DNA of 64,000 nucleotides from Kryptolebias marmoratus (GCF_001649575.2 NC_051451.1:22808930-22872929); one strand, 5' to 3'. Positions 35,798 to 47,073 are shown, counted from the stretch's first letter. Made by a program: numbers and translations. Notes: generated by a model not told the origin, from the sequence alone.

Positions 35798-38002
35798 TTT
35801 ATTTTCATTGGATCACAATTTAAACTGACCTACTAGCAAGGTATAAAAACGTGGTTAATAAAGCATCATAATATTGACTAGCAAAGATCATGGAGTCAAA
35901 AAGCTCATATTCCCCACATTGGAAGTCATTTTAAGACATCGATTAGATGAGCAGCATAACCTTAAGAGGCTCAACTATACATCTTTTGGACAGGCATTGA
36001 TTATCTTGTGCAGTTAACATACATTTCCCTTTGCAGCCACTTGAACTGTTTATGATTTGCAAACAAAAAAAGTGTAAGAACTGCCCTCAGTGCTTAACCT
36101 TATCTAGACTACAGCACTCTGCAATTTCTGGGACAATTTTTTTAATTAAATATCAAGAAAAAAAAGGGAAAACAGCCCTTAAGGGAAGAAAGAAAAGCAC
36201 TGACACTTTAATTTGTTAATAGAGTGGTGCATTATTATTGAAACGACTGTATCGAACCATAAGACTCATGCCTGTATAGACTGATAGTGACATTCAGTTG
36301 GCATAAATCATGTACCGCTTTACTATAAGCATGAATCCATAATGCAAATAGTTTATTAGAGTTTTGAGGTTGTCGCATGTGAAATGTTTGCGGACATTCT
36401 TAGCTTCACAATGTGTCTAGTATACATTCACAAGTCTCAGTGGCATGGCACCGCCTGTGAAAGCGATCGCACTATTCTATTCATATCCCAGGATAGGTTA
36501 CTGCTTCTTTATTTAATCATGTTGCTCTAAATATTATGAGATCTGGGAGTTCTTCCTGAGAGATTATTGTTTTTACATGAAGCTGTAAGACAAAGAAACC
36601 CTTTTACAAGCTCATGAGTAATATTAAACAAGACTAAGACTCTACTTCCATGCCAGCTGCATGCAGAGGCTAAAGAACAGCAGAGGAGGATGGCAGTGAC
36701 ACTAATGTGGAAGATATCTGGTATTACACTAAAGATCTGGACCGCTTGGAATTAACTATTGTCTATTATCTTGGCAAGAGGCCTACCAAAGAGTTTATGT
36801 TTTATTCTGCTGACTCAGGAGCAAACATTGTACTTCATCCGTTGTTTGTTAAAAACATTTCACTTAAAACCCCAATTTTCATATTAACATGTGAGGAAAA
36901 GGCTATTAAATGTCATAATGGGTCTTTATTCAGTGCTTGTGGCATCAAATAAAGAACTTGAAACAAATTTAAATTCAACCTCTTGTTCAAACACTAATTT
37001 GTATTCAAACACTGAAATAGCTGTTTACTTTGGATTGAAATATGTCATGATGCCTTTGTGTCCCACAATTTTAGTTGCACTTTCTGCTCTTTTTATGTAT
37101 TTTCTTTGCATTGTAAGCTTTTCATCAACACTAAATTACACAAAATGATTAAAGGTAAAATATATTTTTAATAATTCCTTGAGAGTACATGCAGTACACA
37201 ATATGGCATAATAGCACAGGAGATTACTTGGCATTTTCTGTTTTGTTCTTAACATAAAGTCAACCTTAGGCAACAACTGGAAAACAAAACATTAGTTATA
37301 CTTTCTAAAATATCTGGTCAAAATGCAAGATCATCCATCCAATAGCAGTTGGAACATTTCCAAAGCCTTACACCTTGAGGTAAATAACAAAAAGAAGTAG
37401 AAATGGATTCCTAATTCTAACTATGAACTCCACACACAATCGCATGGCTTGTGTTCCTCCTCTGGATGGCAATAAGTGGGAGAAGAAGATGTGCAATAAT
37501 AAGACTCAGGACAATAAATGCTTCAAGAACCAACAATTGAACTTTTTCAGTGATGAACTGTGGATAAATGTACTCCACAAAAGCAAGAGGGAAAACACAA
37601 TAAAGAACTTAGAAAAGAAATAAAAATGCTAATTTGTAGTTTACCATTAAATTGTTCAGCATAACCTCTAATAGAAAGGGGTCCATTATCATTGTGTTCA
37701 GATAAATGATGTGTGTACCACTGCAATTTACTGTTTTTACTTTTTTTTTTACTTTTTAGGCTGTGTCCTGCTTTCTGTGTTAAATGCATTCCTAGTAACA
37801 TAAAAATCAACACTAAATACAGATTTTTCTATGAGAATCATTCCTAAATCACTCATATTATAATGATGGATAATGGCTGGTTTACATCAATAGAGTGACG
37901 TTTATCGCATGGTCAATAAACTGACATTTATCACTTTGGAATTTGTTACAGACATGAATGCTGTAAAACAGCCATTATATCAAACAGACATAGCATTCAG
38001 CA
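35798..38002. other. Gene-free DNA; perfect octamer site at 36342
   Basis: No supported gene. 36230-36500 is high-complexity and contains a perfect POU octamer, atgcaaat, at 36342-36349. Frames at 36707-37148 have no recognisable domain. Confidence 0.4.
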
Positions 38003-38010
38003 GTCTCTCT

Positions 38011-38050
<40 letters not shown>
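38003..38050. repeat. Compound (CT)n(CA)n microsatellite
   Basis: A CT run of about 10 units passes through 'ta' into a CA run of about 12 units. Confidence 0.95.
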
Positions 38051-40000
38051 TGCTCGAATGCAGACTCAGTCACACAAACAGGGGCAGGTGATAATAGGCC
38101 TATTCTTTATTCAGGTTCATGAATAATTCAAGCTCCATGAGTCCAAACTGATTCTTCAGTTGACAGAATAATATGACAGATTTTGCAACTGATGAGAAAT
38201 ATCACAAATGCTTTGGAGATTCCAAACGGGATAAACTGATCTGCTGCATGTGCTGTTAGTGAGCTCAACAGAGAGCAATATAGATCCAATTTTTTGAAAT
38301 AAATAAATAAAAATCTTTATGAATATGTAGAAGTTTCATAATGTAGTGTAGTTTCAGCACCAGCTATCCACTCTGTTGGAGTTTAGGCAAATAATTATTC
38401 ATTTGGCTGCAAATAATACATGCTATTTTCTGTTTATTTGCTATTATTTAACATTCAAGGTATAGCAAGGCAAATCAAAATATCACATATGGTAACAGTT
38501 CGACCTATTTAGATCTGTCACCTCACAGAGGACACATGCATTTAAAACACAGGACTGATGTTTAATAATTTCACACAGACAAAAATGCACCCATTTTTCA
38601 CACAGGAAGAAAATAGCCACTAATAGTGGCAGACACATTAACAGTTCAGTTTCAAAAGATGTATTCAACCCATGGAACAAATGTCTGTCTGGTTCCATGT
38701 AGGCCAGATGTAATAAAAGAATCAGAAATAACCCACTGCAAGTTTTGGAAATTGTTCTTTCATTTTAGCTCATTGTCAATCTACATTGAGTCACACCATT
38801 TCACTGTAGCTCTGACTTCCTAGCAGTGCTATTATTTCTTACTCACCTTTGACTGGGCTACATTTAACCACGCTTCCTGATGAATTTCATCTTTTCTCCT
38901 AGTTGTGAAATGCCTGCCCATGCTGGGTGCCATTTGGACTCAGGAAACATCCTCGTGGAGGAGATTGATGGCAATGTTCCTGAAGCTTGGCAACTGTTCT
39001 CTCCACGAGTCAGCGGAAAGTTACTTATTGTGTTTTCATTGTTCAATAAGGCTTTGCATGAATTTCCCCCCCCTCTTTCAGCTTCCCAAGCCAAAAGGAC
39101 CCTTGAATGCCAAAGTCTTTATTAAGGCTGGGGAAAGTGGGCTGGCTCGAGGTCACTCATGATGTTCCAATGGCTGCCTGGGAAAGGCTGGAATTAAAAA
39201 GCTGCCAGTCACAGGACATGGAAACCAACTGTGCTGAATGACTGCAATCTCCTTTATAAATTTGCCAACAGATTAATGACGTTATAAACAGTCCATGCAG
39301 CAGGATTTTTCAGGGGGAATATAAACAAGTTCTTTTAAACTGTCACCATGCTTTGGCTGGTAGTCTCTGAGTAGTTCTGGAGCATTCTTTGGTAAAGCTG
39401 GCACAGACACCTCCGACTGAAACCGACTGAATATAAATCACCAGATAGGCTCTTAGTGCAACATCTGCTCTGATGGAGCCCATATAATCAAAGGCCTTAA
39501 TACAGCCATAGTATTAATTAATGGTTAATGCCCCAGAGAACCTTCCAAGCAAACTTCAGCAAACTTATTTTTGGACTGTTTTATGAAATCACTTTTTCGA
39601 AACAAAGCTCCAAGATGTGCACAGACCATGCACAGTCATTACTAAGAATTATTTTATTTTATGCAGCTTTTAGAAGATACCAGATGTTTTGTTTGTCTCA
39701 TGAAGAGCACCCACCTATGCCAGTAAACCTTTTTTTATCCTCAATGAACAGCCAAACTGACGACCCAGTTGACTGGAAAACTCATCCACATGTCCATTAT
39801 GGTTCCATTCTTCTCATGAATTCAGCCAGTAGGCAAAGGAGGCTATTGCAGAGCCATTGATAACACATTGTCAGTGACAAACTGTTGAAGCCCGGAGCTC
39901 ACAGTGGATTTAATTGACTGTTGATTGCTGAATAAATGCCTCTCAGAATATCAAGGCGACGAGTTTGAAAAGGGGTCGAAAACGCATTGAACCCTGTGAA
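38051..40000. other. ADGRB3 proximal upstream DNA; complex block 38880-39300
   Basis: No supported gene. 38880-39300 is high-complexity and includes a SOX-like cattgtt (39038-39044) next to tttgcatg (39053-39060), plus a perfect 9-bp inverted repeat ctcgtggag / ctccacgag (38952-38960 and 39001-39009). It is about 1.7 kb upstream of the probable first exon and is a reasonable enhancer candidate. This is an inference from motifs only. Two overlapping open frames at 38880-39162 are not supported as coding. Confidence 0.35.
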
Positions 40001-40866
40001 TAAGCTCTCAGGCTATACAGCATCCCCTTCTGTAAATGCACCTCTGAGGAGATGGTGAAACTGCACCTGTAAAGAGTAAAGCAGGAGACAACTTGGAGCA
40101 ACTTTCCAGACGCAGCGCAAGTTGTCCCGCAATCTTATTCCAGCTGCGCAAAAAAAAAAAGAAAAAGAAAAAAAGAGAAAAGGTCGGTTGCGTCCCATCA
40201 GAAAAGGAAAGAAAGAATATAATGTCCCGCTGATGGAGCGCACGGATTATATTTATGGTCACATTGTGCTCCCCTGGCCCTCTAAAAAAAAGAGAATAGA
40301 ATAAAAAGTCCATGAAATAATCCTGCTTGCTGCAACAGCAAAGCGCAGCTGAACACAACTGAGGAGGGTCCAGTTCAGGGGGGGAAACCCTTTTGACTCG
40401 AATTAGGAGAAGGCTGTATTGGAAGGGGGGTGAAAAAGAAAAAAAGGGGAGGAGGATGGCAGGGAAGAAAGTGGTGGTGGTGCCAGACGCAGCGGCAGTA
40501 AGAAGCGTACGTACGTGCTTTATCTTCGCGGCTGAGTGTGACGTGATATTGCAGCCTGCTCCTGGAGCTCTGCAAGCACCCAGCAAAGCGCGTCTATTTC
40601 TCTCTGTGTTGTAACTCACAAGCCCCCTGCATCTCACATCCACCCACTGAAGGATCCTTTTTTTATTCTTCTTCATTCTTCCCTTTTTTCCCACCCCAGA
40701 CGATAGGAGAAACTGCAGGAGAAATCACTCGGAAATATAGAGACGCGCCGATTTCATTTATGGCAATCCTGTAAGAATTGCTCGCTTCTTCTCATCACTC
40801 CAAGAATTTCTCTCTTGGTATTTCTCCTGCTCGGTGGCTGTCGGGGTGTTGTTGCGCTCGGGTTTG

Positions 40867-40931
40867 ATGGGAGAAACCCAGAGGAAGAAGAAGAGGACGG
40901 GGAGGATATGAGCGGGCTGACCGGAGTGTAA
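40867..40931 (+). other. Overlapping uORF pair (40867-40911 and 40908-40931)
   Basis: The first ATG at 40867 opens a 14-codon frame ending TGA at 40909-40911. The second ATG at 40908 overlaps that stop and opens a 7-codon frame (M-S-G-L-T-G-V) ending TAA at 40929-40931. If this part is transcribed, ribosomes finishing the first uORF could reinitiate at the second. Functional use is inference. Confidence 0.4.
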
Positions 40932-40991
40932 CGCATTTTTTATTTCCCATCCATTGAAGCATCTTGTTGCGCCGGACTTCTATCGTCGGGA

Positions 40992-41086
40992 ATGGGGAGT
41001 ATTGATTCACTGAAGGGCTGCAGAATTTATTTATGAAGGATCATGTGGGCAATGTTGGAAAAATAGCCATAGCTTCCGCAGTGTAA
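40992..41086 (+). other. Overlapping uORF pair (40992-41036 and 41033-41086)
   Basis: The ATG at 40992 starts a 14-codon frame that ends TGA at 41034-41036. The ATG at 41033 overlaps it as ATGA and runs 17 codons to TAA at 41084-41086, one base before the exon end at 41087. The stop is therefore provided entirely by the first exon, just before the junction. This is seen directly; a translational role is inferred. Confidence 0.45.
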
Positions 41087-41087
41087 G

Positions 41088-42683
41088 GTAAGGGACGATT
41101 AATGTGATCATCATTGTAATTATCATGGATGCATGAAAGGGGGATTTTTTTTTCATGTGTCATGTCTGAGTGAAAGTTTAGCCTCCTCGTGTTAAATATT
41201 CGCCCCGTCTATTCACGGCTTTCTGCGCGTTCATCCGCTCGCATTAGTCCGGGGTGCTTAACAGATGATTTTTAAGAGCTGATCTCCCTCTTAAGAGGCA
41301 AAAATCACTTTAAAGTGCCAAGCGTCGAACTGACGTGGCACGAACCTCTCCATGTTCAGCTTTTCTCTCCAGACGAAATGGCTCTTAGAAGCCAGGCAGT
41401 AAAAAATGGGGCTTTTTTTGACGAACGATTTCTCTTCTTCGGATTTTTTTTCCCTTCTTTTTTTTGGTGTAGCCTTGGCCGTGAATCTCGCCGGAAGGTT
41501 GTAGGGATCATATTATGGGTTTACATATCGGAGCAAGAGCTGATCTAACTCTGCTCTGCTTCCACAAATCCTTACATGACACATATTATTATTCCGGTGT
41601 GGTCTGCCGGACAGCTTCAAACCATTTAAGAAAAGAACAAAAAGTTGGAGCAGGAGCCAATGTTTATTTGTCTAAAATAAACCCTTATCTATAGCCTAGT
41701 TTGGGTTTTTAGACGCCTACACAGACACACGCGCGCGGATACACAGTTTGAGACGCGCGCACACGCATGCACATTCTGCTGTGACACTGCTCACAGCTGC
41801 ATTGCCTGTAGGATTAAAGCAATCAGGACATCGCATTGCATTCTCTCCATCTCCCCCCTCTCACACAGCTAAGCGCGCGCGCACGCAAGCGCAAACACAC
41901 AGAAAGACTCGCACTCAAACACGAGCTCTTTATCAAATTGCGTTATCAAATATGTCAAGATCTGAATTCAAGAGACACGCAGGAGGGTCGTGCGTTGGAA
42001 GGAAAAGTGCGCACAAAGAGAGGAGCTGTAGTGATTATATGCACGGGGACGCAGACATACATTGTGCGTGAGTGTAGGTGTGTGTGTGTGTGTGTGTGTG
42101 TGCGTGTGTGAATTTCTTCCTCATATTATCTAACTGTCCTGTGAAGCAAACAGCTTAAATCACCCGAATACAGCTTGATTCAAAAAAATTCTGGTTACTG
42201 CGTAAAATGAACGGTCGCATCCTCATAACTCCCGAGGACTGCACCGACCTGCATGCCAAAAAATAAAAAAATAAAAATCCCTTTTTGCATTTTCTTCCAT
42301 GACAAATATTCCAAACTGCTACATTTGAATATCTCTTGGGGCTGTGCCAGTCCAAATATGACCCAATTAATAATGTCTAAATGACTCACATTATTGCGCC
42401 CACCTCCCTCAATAAAATACATAAATAAATAAAGAAATTGGGGATCTGAAGTAGCCACAAGGTGGCAATGTTTGCACAAATTATAGTGCAAAATGGGAGG
42501 CAGGATGGGGCTGCAAAAGACATGTTGCTGAGGTTAATGTGTCTTTTCTCCCTTTTTTCCAAGGGAGGACTTTGCAAGAACTGTGTGAAGCATGTCAGTC
42601 AGACTTGACAGAAATCATCTGCCACTTTTCTTGTGCTCTGCTTTAACACTCTTTTGCGTAATCTTCTTCATCTCTCCCTGCAG
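41088..42683 (+). other. ADGRB3: Intron 1 of ADGRB3 (probable)
   Basis: Donor gtaagg at 41088 and acceptor ctccctgcag ending at 42683, preceded by a pyrimidine-rich stretch. The first part keeps CpG-rich character. 41720-41900 has alternating cgcgcg/cacaca purine-pyrimidine runs that could adopt Z-DNA. No coding exon is seen; open frames at 41748-42111 are in this simple-sequence region. Confidence 0.55.
42073..42110. repeat. (GT)n microsatellite
   Basis: GT run of about 14 units with one gc interruption near its end. Confidence 0.95.
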
Positions 42684-42688
42684 GCCAA

Positions 42689-42697
42689 ATGACATAG
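42689..42697 (+). promoter_or_regulatory. Minimal uORF (ATG ACA TAG) just before the ADGRB3 start
   Basis: A two-codon uORF that ends one base before the main start codon. Its ATG has A at -3 (ccaaATGa), a fair initiation context, so it should capture some scanning ribosomes. The main ATG (tagGATGA) has T at -3 and A at +4, a weak context. The sequence is seen directly; the regulatory role is inferred. Confidence 0.55.
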
Positions 42698-42698
42698 G

Positions 42699-43452
42699 AT
42701 GAAGGCTGTTCGAAACCTGTTGATTTATATATTTTCCACCTATCTTCTGGTTATGTTTGGATTAATTGGTGCCCAAGATTATTGGTGTTCCACTCTGGTC
42801 AAGGGGGTCATTTATGGATCATATTCGGTGACTGAAATGTTTCCCAAGAACTACACAAACTGTACATGGACGTTGGAGAACCCAGACCCAACCAAATACA
42901 GCATCTACCTTAAGCTATACAAGCGAGACTTGAGCTGCTCTGAATATTCTTTGCTTGCTTATCAGTTTGATCATTACTCACACGAGAAGATCAACGAATT
43001 GCTAAAAGTGAACGAGTCTATAGTTTATCTGTGTGATTCAAAAAATAATTACGTATTTTTGCTGTATGACAAGAATTTTGTTCAGCTGAGGAGAGTTTTT
43101 CCATATGATTACAATGGATTGACGCCGCAGAAGCTGGATGAGGAGGAGAAGTCTATTGTGGATTTCTTGGTGTTCAATAAGGCAAGCCCTAGCCAGTTTG
43201 GGTGTCAAGTGCTTTGTACATGGCTGGAAAACTGCCTGAAACTAGAGAAAGGGACAGTGGAGACATGTGGGATTGTGTACAGCAAATGCACATGTCCTCA
43301 GCATTTAGGCGATGGAGAATCAGATAGCATGCTCATGCTCAATAATGTGGTTTTACCTTTAAATCCACAAACGGAGGGTTGCTTGTCGCCTCAGCTACAA
43401 GCTGGACAAATCTGCAATCTGAGTGCAGAAGTGAAACGGCCTCCCAAAGAAG
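42699..43452 (+). CDS. ADGRB3: ADGRB3 (BAI3) adhesion GPCR, first coding exon (partial)
   Basis: Encodes the first 251 codons plus one base (phase-1 end) of brain-specific angiogenesis inhibitor 3, a large neuronal adhesion G-protein-coupled receptor that acts at synapses and binds C1q-like proteins. The start [20 protein letters not shown] and the following [16 protein letters not shown] are nearly identical to the mammalian protein as I know it. Residues 1-25 are a signal peptide. The CUB domain runs from about residue 30 to 135-160, and a Cys-rich stretch follows (Cys 169, 173, 179, 190, 197, 199, 228, 239). N-glycosylation sequons lie at N51, N54, N105 and N240. The open frame continues 12 codons into the intron to a stop at 43488-43490, which should not be translated. 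The thrombospondin repeats, GAIN domain, seven-helix region and long tail lie on exons outside this window. Paralogues ADGRB1 and ADGRB2 are less likely from the N-terminal match. Confidence 0.96.
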
Positions 43453-44016
43453 GTGAGTATCATGTCCCTTTCCTTCTTTTGCTGAACTAGTGATAGATTT
43501 AATGCACTCTACTGTTTATATAGATAAGATAGTAACCATGTCAATGAAATGTGCACGTCTGTCACTCCTTCCTCTGCCCTAAATGCATGTTTGAAGTGTG
43601 ATGGCCCATGAAACAAAGAGCACACATAGATATGTGGACTGCAGTTGGCTCAGAAATGTGCCAACTTCAGGAACAAAGCTGCCAGGGGAGTTGGGTGTAG
43701 AAAAGACCACACCAGCACAAAGCAAACCACCTAAAGGGGGTTCTTTCATTCAAATGAACTAAATTAAAAATGCACTATCATTGCTGTGAATTTAAAATGG
43801 CTGTTTCGATGCACATCAGCACAAAGCTAAAATGGCTGCAAATCTAAATATAGTTTTGTGTTTGTTTATACATTTATGTCACGGTCATCCATACAAAGAT
43901 TAACAAAGCGTAATATGGACACATTCTACTATGTTTAATGGCAAGGATGCCACAGAAAATAATTGGGATAATTGATGCAGCAGTGTCCAATTGGTGTAAC
44001 ATTAGATATGTAGGAT
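43453..44016 (+). other. ADGRB3: Start of ADGRB3 intron 2
   Basis: Begins with the strong donor gtgagt. Intron sequence without exon, RNA gene or named repeat. The whole remainder of the window appears to belong to this intron, since no further ADGRB3 exon (for example a thrombospondin repeat with WSxWS motifs) is seen. Confidence 0.7.
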
Positions 44017-44020
44017 TTAA

Positions 44021-44647
44021 AGTGAAAGTTTAGATATACTTGAGGATGGTTTTTGTGGAAAGATTGTGAAAAATTAATACCTTACCTGTTGAACAACCTC
44101 GTTTTAGAGCACTATTGATTAGTTTTGACTGGACTGATGAACTAATGCCTAGACTCAACAGGGCCAAACTTGACTGCTGCTGTCATAAAACAACTCCATT
44201 CTCAGAAATGATATAGCAGTTCATGCAAGTGTTATTTAAAAAAAATGTTGCATTAAACTGTAATTTACACAGAATCATGTGGTTATTTGCAAGCCATGAA
44301 AGAAAGCATCAGCAGCTAGCTATAGCACTTTTTGGTGGATTCTAGGGCACTTCCTGCAGGAATATCATATTATGTCCGCCAGACAGAATGTGTAAGGTAA
44401 AATTGACAGTGGAGTAAATGTTTACAAAAATAGGATTTGCATTAACCCCTGTAAATTATTTGAGATTAGAGTTGTTTTAAGATGGCAACAATCCACTTTG
44501 GGCTGGGACTTACCATTAGCTTGTCAGTCTGGTCAGAATTAAAGTCAGTTTCTCCAAACTGAGGTCATTCAAAAAGCAACTGGGTAGCATATTAACTGTT
44601 TGCAACTTCTCCACAGAACCCTACTTCAAAGGAACTGAACTATCCCT
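44021..44647. mobile_element. MITE with ~70-bp inverted ends and TTAA target duplication
   Basis: The left end (agtgaaagtttagatatact...) and the reverse complement of the right end (agggatagttcagttccttt...) align over about 70 bases. TTAA stands on both sides (44017-44020 and 44648-44651), the target preference of the piggyBac superfamily. There is no transposase frame. It is the fish family whose ends read 'gggatagttcag...'; a second partial copy lies at 23438-23635. Assignment to piggyBac is inferred from the TTAA. Confidence 0.75.
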
Positions 44648-44651
44648 TTAA

Positions 44652-46539
44652 AACTTTAGTGCTTAAACTAATCAATAACGCTTGAAATATTTTGACCAAA
44701 TATTATGACCATTATCAGAACTGTTGGGAGTAATTCTTGTTCAGTGTTGCCATAGAGCAATGCAACGTTCTCTTTTACTGTTTGTTGGAAATCGGCATCA
44801 TAACAAGTAACGAAAGGCTTACCATTAAAATGTCATAATCCTGGGAACTGTTTACTGTTAAACTCACACATGCACATGAATGCACACACAGAATACACAT
44901 AGCTCCTCACACATTCACACATAGACAACTGAATAAACATCAAACAGAGACAGTTATGATAAGAATCATAATGCGTATGTTCATTAGTGCTCCTAACTAA
45001 CAGATGAAGGTTTTCTAGTTAACACATATTAAACATACTGAGAACTCTCATGGATCTGATTATGTTTTAAGAGACAGCAGAGAGGAGTTGCTTGACTTCA
45101 GACAGGTGTTGAGACACAAAGGAGGGGCATTCATCACAAAAAAAAAAAAAGAGTCAACCTGGAGATTTCTGGTTGAAAAAATGTTGTTATCAGAAGCCCA
45201 CAGTTACTCTAACAGTGTTCTGGATAACAGGTGGCAGTTTTCTAATCAGAACAAACAGAGGAAAGTTGATTGTAGCAGTCTGGCTGTTTGGTTGACTCCA
45301 CCTGAAAGCTGCTACATGCTACATCAAATTTTTCGACATGTTTTTCAATCCCCCCATGTGGGATTTTATGGAGATATTTTACTGTAATGCTATTGCAAGT
45401 TACCCTCCAACCTTCTGCATGATGCATTACGTTGGATGATAGACCCATGTGGAGTACCATTCACCTACCTCTCCAATATAAACCCTGTAGCAATAATGCA
45501 CATAGAAACTGGTGCAATTTACAATTGCAGTTCAGCCTGCTATCAGATTCATATCATATGTAGTAAAATCAAATTTGATTCAGCTGTTTTATATGTCAAA
45601 TTTCATCATTTAGTGAATTTTATATGGGGTAAGGGCATTACTAAAATGTGTATTTACAGGTAAAAAGGTGTCCATGTTGTGCAAAACTAGAATTTTGTAA
45701 ACTCTCAAATAAGTTAAATCATTTACAGACTTGTAGTTTACATTTCCTCTGTAAGAATATACCTTAAAGTCACAATTTTAGGAATTTATAAATACAAAGC
45801 TCAAGTATTTGTGTTTCTTTCTTCATAAATATGAAGGGAAATGCGTGACTGAGAATACAAATTTACAACCGTGATCATACGTCAGGGGTCACAGACTTAC
45901 CAATGGAGCACAGGACACACCAAAAACCACTATCTGCCCTCCTTCAACTGAATAGAGCCAAGATTACAGAGAAACAATGGAACAAAATTAGATGATTTTA
46001 CACATTTCATATATACTGTTATACTTAAATAAAATACAATAATTACATAATAATAATTGCACTGTTAAGCTAAATGAACGTGTGAGCAGTTGGTAGTATT
46101 GATGTATTTTGTACTCCCCTGATTATTCTGTGACTTTCTTAAATAAGAAATTTGTATTTACAACCTCACACTTCCCTAAAAAAATAAAGAAAAAACAACC
46201 CTCAAATAAAAACTTGAGCTTTGTATTTTTAAATTCTCAAAGTTGTAACTTTTTAACCTGTATTCTCACAGAAAATATGTAGTCTGCAAGTTTGTAAATT
46301 ATTTGATTTAAGAGTTTATACATTTCACAAGTACTGACTAATATTCATTTCTTTTTACCTGTAAATATGTGGTGTTTTCTTTGCTTAGCATCCTTACCCC
46401 ATAATTTTACATTTATACCAGAATTATTCCCTGTAAGCATTCTTCTTACATTCACAGAAAATTCTGTGCTCTAAAATACCATTTCACTTTTTTCTCTATC
46501 AGCATGTTAATAACAGCTTAAGAGCACAGCTTATTTTTC
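44652..46539. other. Intron 2, no exon seen
   Basis: AT-rich intronic DNA. A 99-codon plus-strand frame at 45088-45387 and others near 45436 are unsupported: no domain, no flanking splice signals judged convincing. Confidence 0.5.
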
Positions 46540-46920
46540 ACCCCCCACCCCACCCCCCTTCGGAAGATTTTCCACGAGCTTCTATTTATAGAGTTGGTTG
46601 ATGGGAGGTTTTAATAAATCCGTTTTCATCTGGATAACGGGGAGATCACCACTGGGTTTAAAGGAGCACTGTGCTTCGCCGAGGCATCGTTGGTGACAGA
46701 GCGGCTGTTTCTGATGAACAGAAACGCATTACAAACAGTCGACACGAGTTCCATTTGATAAAAATCGCATGTCTTTGATCTCCCCAGTTCCCGGTAGAGC
46801 GTGGCCTCAGAGCGCATCAAAGAAAAGCCGGGCTGGAGGTTGTATGTTTGAGTCATGCCACAGCAACACCCCAACAGTGTTCCGCACAGACTGAGGATAA
46901 CACTGAAGGGTTAAAGCTCT
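46540..46920. promoter_or_regulatory. Candidate conserved intronic element
   Basis: About 370 bases of GC-richer, CpG-containing, high-complexity sequence (for example ataacggggagatcacc, cagtcgacacgag, ttcccggtagagcgtgg) between long AT-rich stretches in intron 2. It looks like neither a repeat nor an ADGRB3 exon: the 82-codon minus-strand frame has no domain. An enhancer or an unrecognised element are both possible. Confidence 0.3.
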
Positions 46921-46935
46921 TAACCAGAGACAGAC

Positions 46936-47073
46936 ATTCCTTAAGATTGAGACTTTTGGCAAAATAAAAAGTAAAATAGACACCTACAAAATGAAATCCA
47001 AAAACAGACCCCATTCCTTAAGATTGAGACTTTTGAAAAAATAAATAAATAAACACCAACACAATGAAATCCA
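46936..47073 (+). repeat. Two-copy tandem duplication, ~77-bp unit
   Basis: attccttaagattgagactt at 46936 recurs at 47013, and each copy ends about 45 bases later in 'aatgaaatcca'. The second copy differs by an (AAAT)n expansion, so the duplication is local and fairly recent. Confidence 0.85.

Larger units (their letters stand above)
40000..41087 (+). promoter_or_regulatory. ADGRB3: CpG-richer promoter region of ADGRB3 (probable)
   Basis: From about 40000 the sequence changes from AT-rich to a CpG-containing, GC-richer composition with purine tracts (40147-40183, 40430-40500) and words such as gcgtacgtacgtgc and gacgcgccg. It lies just upstream of the probable first exon and the ADGRB3 start codon. 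No transcription start can be fixed from sequence alone, and I see no convincing TATA box. The 228-codon minus-strand open frame here (40008-40694) is low-complexity (Phe- and Ser-rich) and is taken as a product of the purine tracts. Confidence 0.55.
40740..41087 (+). other. ADGRB3: Probable non-coding first exon of ADGRB3 (5' UTR)
   Basis: The 3' boundary is a strong donor, aag|gtaagg, with the intron starting at 41088. The coding exon begins at an acceptor at 42684, only 15 bases before the start codon, so at least one upstream leader exon must exist; this segment is the best placed. The 5' limit is not known and 40740 is arbitrary. Inside are several short upstream ORFs in chains. I recall that mammalian ADGRB3 also has non-coding leader exons, which agrees. 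Confidence 0.5.
42684..43452 (+). other. ADGRB3: ADGRB3 exon carrying the start codon
   Basis: Acceptor cag ends at 42683 and donor gtgagt begins at 43453 (ag|gtgagt). The 15-base leader part contains a complete minimal uORF, ATG-ACA-TAG at 42689-42697, one base upstream of the main ATG at 42699. Confidence 0.9.

Noticed and set aside
40008..40694. 228-codon minus-strand open frame in the promoter region
   Set aside because: Phe/Ser-rich low-complexity translation produced by purine tracts on the opposite strand; no domain or splice context, and it overlaps the CpG-rich promoter.
43453..43490. Extension of the ADGRB3 frame to the stop at 43488
   Set aside because: It runs past a strong ag|gtgagt donor at the position where the mammalian coding exon also ends, so it is intron.
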